A stretch of DNA of 7,224 nt from a bacterium. Lineage in GTDB: Bacteria > Bdellovibrionota > Bdellovibrionia > Bdellovibrionales > UBA1609. This document shows, piece after piece, positions 5,352 through 7,224 of this stretch. The notes under the pieces were generated by a model. That model was not told the origin of the DNA. It made no database searches and saw only the letters and a list, made by a program, of their open reading frames with translations. Location of the stretch: the NCBI GenBank assembly GCA_021784635.1, contig JAJYHS010000063.1:1-7224 (forward strand). Reading direction: 5' to 3'. The translations under genes were made by a program, and so were the position numbers. Position 1 is the stretch's first letter, and each line of letters opens with the position of its first letter.

Positions 5352-7224
5352 TTTCGAACAATTTCGCCCCCAACTGAAATCCGGCCAACTCACACCGCAG
5401 GGTGAAAAAATTGTTTTCGAACTCGATGCCCCACTCGCTGACCAAATTATTTTGCCGGTTGAAATGACCGACTTTCTTCTTCTTTGCACGGGTGAACACA
5501 CCGTCGGCGAAATTATTGAAATCTTATATCGGCGAAAAGGCTCCATACAATTTAAATCGATTTATCGAACCTTGAACTATCTCAACCAACGCGGTTTTTT
5601 AGAAAATGGCGAATCGCTAAATGTCGACGGAGCTGCTTCTAACAACGAATTTCGTTTTTTGACGTTTCGCCCGCTTTTCGAGTTTTCAATTGGCAGGCGG
5701 ATCGTCAACGATCGCGAGCGGCCTCTTGGGTTTTATTTGCTTTCAATGCTTCTTCTCGTTATTGCAATTTTAAGCTTTCAGTTTTTTTCACCGCGATGGT
5801 TCACCTTGCCGTTTATGAGGTTAAATAATTCGTATTGGCTCGGGCTTGTCGCCTTATTCGTCGCTGGGTCAATTTTAGTTTCGATTAAAGGAATTTTAAA
5901 ATGCGGATCGCTTCTTTTACTTACCGGGCGAGCCTATAACTTCGGGTTTGCAATCAATTGGTTCGGGGCCTATTTTCGCGTCCAATCGGATTCGTTATTT
6001 CTCGTCAGTAACCGGCTCTACCGTGTTTTGTTTCATTTGACGATGTCTCTCGTGTATTTTCCGATTGTTGCGGCGTCATACGCGTTTTTTCCGCATTTGC
6101 CGATGCGGTCTACCGCCTATGCCCTTGCGTTTTTTTTATTTTTGCTCGAGCTCAATCCCTACCAAGAAAGCGAAATTAGTGAACTCTTCCGATCATCGTT
6201 CGATGACGACACAATTAACAAAATGTCCAACTATTTTAAGTCGCGCCCTCTTTTCTCGCTCGTTCACCCATTTGAGCGAAACCGCGATTTTAATCTTTAT
6301 TTTTTATTTACTTATTTTTCGCTCATCTGGAGCGCCATTGTCATTTTCTGTTTGTCACGCGCATTAGACCTGCATTTTGGCAACATGCTTATGACGCTCA
6401 AGCACGGCTCTTTTCCTGAACGAATCGGCGTTCTCGTTTTTTTGAGTCTTTTGGGTACATTCGGAATAAGCATTATCTACAACGTCTTTAAAATTTTGTC
6501 GGCCGCTCTTATTCAACCGGCATCGCGTCTCTTGATGCGTGCTGTGCGGGGCCAAAAAACACAACGTATCGCACACTACAATCCAAAAGAAATTTTTGGA
6601 ATCCTCGAATCCCTGCCGCTTTTTAATTACCTCACGCAAGATCTGCTGAACGCGATTATTCGCGGTAGTACACTAAAACGTTACAAACGAGGGTCACCGG
6701 TAATTATTCAAGGCAGCGAGGCTTCGCGGCTTTATGTTTTATTGAGCGGTTCCCTTGTCGTATCGCAGCGGCCGGCGACCGGAAAATCGAAATTTATCGG
6801 CGACATTCAGCCCATCAGTATTTTCGGTGAAAGTTCGGTCATTGAAAAAAGCCCGTATACAGCAACTGTTGTCGCCGGCGAAGAAAGTATCGTTCTAGAA
6901 ATTCCAGCGGAACTTCTTCGCCAAATCGCCGGCGAAACGCAATATATTCGTGAACTCAATAGCTTTCGTAATGCCATTATGGTGAATCAGTTTTTTACTT
7001 CGGCGCCGGTTTTTCGCGACTTGCCCGATACGATTATTCAGATGTTTATCACCAAGGGTAAAATTGAATCGTTTAATAAAGACGACGCTGTATTTCGACA
7101 AGGCGATTACGGCGATGAATTTTATCTCCTTTTGCGTGGAACAGTTGGGGTAAGCGTCAACGGGCGGCCGATTTCAAAAATTCATCAAGGTGGATTTTTC
7201 GGCGAAATTTCGATGATCGCCGAC
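5344..7224 (+). CDS. Membrane protein: PqqD-like domain, degenerate M50-peptidase-like core, tandem cNMP-binding folds (3' truncated by window)
   Basis: The frame opens at ATG 5344 and has no stop before the right edge, giving 627 residues so far. Residues 16-90 look like a PqqD-type winged helix (TVGEIIEILYRRKG ... YLNQRGFLEN). Residues 129-390 contain about six membrane segments (near 129-149, 163-181, 228-250, 257-271, 318-341, 360-388). This core lines up by eye with PqqD-fused M50 peptidases: FGFAINWFGAYFRVQSD (200-216) at the usual GF...FYVDxSD segment, and LNPYQESE (270-277) at LNPxxxxDG. The HExxH position reads KGILK (182-186) and the Asp ligand is E277, so proteolysis is unlikely. 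Residues 418-530 form one cyclic-nucleotide-binding fold (FGE 494-496; PYTATVVA 504-511, Tyr where Arg normally binds phosphate). A second begins near 550 (FGE 619-621) and is cut by the edge. It overlaps the PilZ gene by 8 bases. It may act as a membrane receptor or scaffold; the M50 relationship is inference. Confidence 0.85.
   Translation, partial: MASFEQFRPQLKSGQLTPQGEKIVFELDAPLADQIILPVEMTDFLLLCTGEHTVGEIIEILYRRKGSIQFKSIYRTLNYLNQRGFLENGESLNVDGAASNNEFRFLTFRPLFEFSIGRRIVNDRERPLGFYLLSMLLLVIAILSFQFFSPRWFTLPFMRLNNSYWLGLVALFVAGSILVSIKGILKCGSLLLLTGRAYNFGFAINWFGAYFRVQSDSLFLVSNRLYRVLFHLTMSLVYFPIVAASYAFFPHLPMRSTAYALAFFLFLLELNPYQESEISELFRSSFDDDTINKMSNYFKSRPLFSLVHPFERNRDFNLYFLFTYFSLIWSAIVIFCLSRALDLHFGNMLMTLKHGSFPERIGVLVFLSLLGTFGISIIYNVFKILSAALIQPASRLLMRAVRGQKTQRIAHYNPKEIFGILESLPLFNYLTQDLLNAIIRGSTLKRYKRGSPVIIQGSEASRLYVLLSGSLVVSQRPATGKSKFIGDIQPISIFGESSVIEKSPYTATVVAGEESIVLEIPAELLRQIAGETQYIRELNSFRNAIMVNQFFTSAPVFRDLPDTIIQMFITKGKIESFNKDDAVFRQGDYGDEFYLLLRGTVGVSVNGRPISKIHQGGFFGEISMIAD

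Noticed and set aside
5887..5901. Frameshift or sequencing error destroying the HExxH motif
   Set aside because: The frame stays open and recognisable on both sides, and the next aligned segments follow at the expected spacing, so substitution is more likely than error.
6065..6639. Frames within the last gene (6065-6367 plus, 6364-6639 minus)
   Set aside because: They overlap the long open frame from 5344, which encodes continuous membrane segments and cNMP folds through this stretch.
1..7224. tRNA, rRNA, CRISPR, insertion sequence or intrinsic terminators
   Set aside because: No convincing cloverleaf, spaced repeat array, terminal inverted repeats or GC hairpin with T-run was seen; T-rich runs near 6120-6140 and 6430 lie inside coding sequence.

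Overview
The window looks like chromosomal core sequence from a Gram-negative bacterium of moderate GC content. It carries an oxygen-dependent heme-synthesis gene, a COQ8/ADCK-type ABC1 kinase, amino-acid and tRNA-modification genes, a PilZ protein and a large membrane protein with cyclic-nucleotide-binding folds. The gene mix and protein style would suit Bdellovibrionota or another deltaproteobacterial-like lineage, but this is an impression at low confidence. No rRNA, tRNA, CRISPR array, insertion sequence or prophage signal was seen.

Layout. Bases 1-260 hold the 3' end of hemF (coproporphyrinogen III oxidase). It is followed 28 bases later on the same strand by a complete ABC1-family atypical kinase (289-1632). 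A minus-strand gene (2604-1633) converges on the kinase. It encodes a putative exported protein with an Asn/Gln-rich linker and a long, very basic, helix-prone C-terminal half. The two convergent stop codons touch with no base between them. A roughly 210-base divergent intergenic region (2605-2813) then leads into a tightly packed plus-strand array running off the right edge: a branched-chain aminotransferase (2814-3890), a DTW-domain tRNA acp3U synthase (TTG start at 3895), a PilZ-domain protein (4518-5351) and a 627-codon incomplete gene (5344 to the end).

The last gene is the most interesting. No stop codon lies inside the window, so a search for closed reading frames would miss it. The product appears to combine a PqqD-like N-terminal domain, a multi-spanning membrane core resembling PqqD-associated M50 (site-2-protease-like) peptidases but with the zinc motif lost, and two tandem cyclic-nucleotide-binding folds, the first lacking the usual phosphate-binding Arg. 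It overlaps the PilZ gene by 8 bases and has a strong ribosome binding site, so the two are probably made together. The pair may be a membrane signalling module that combines c-di-GMP sensing (PilZ) with a degenerate protease and cNMP-type sensor domains. The aminotransferase and tRNA-modification genes upstream appear to share the transcript without an obvious functional link.
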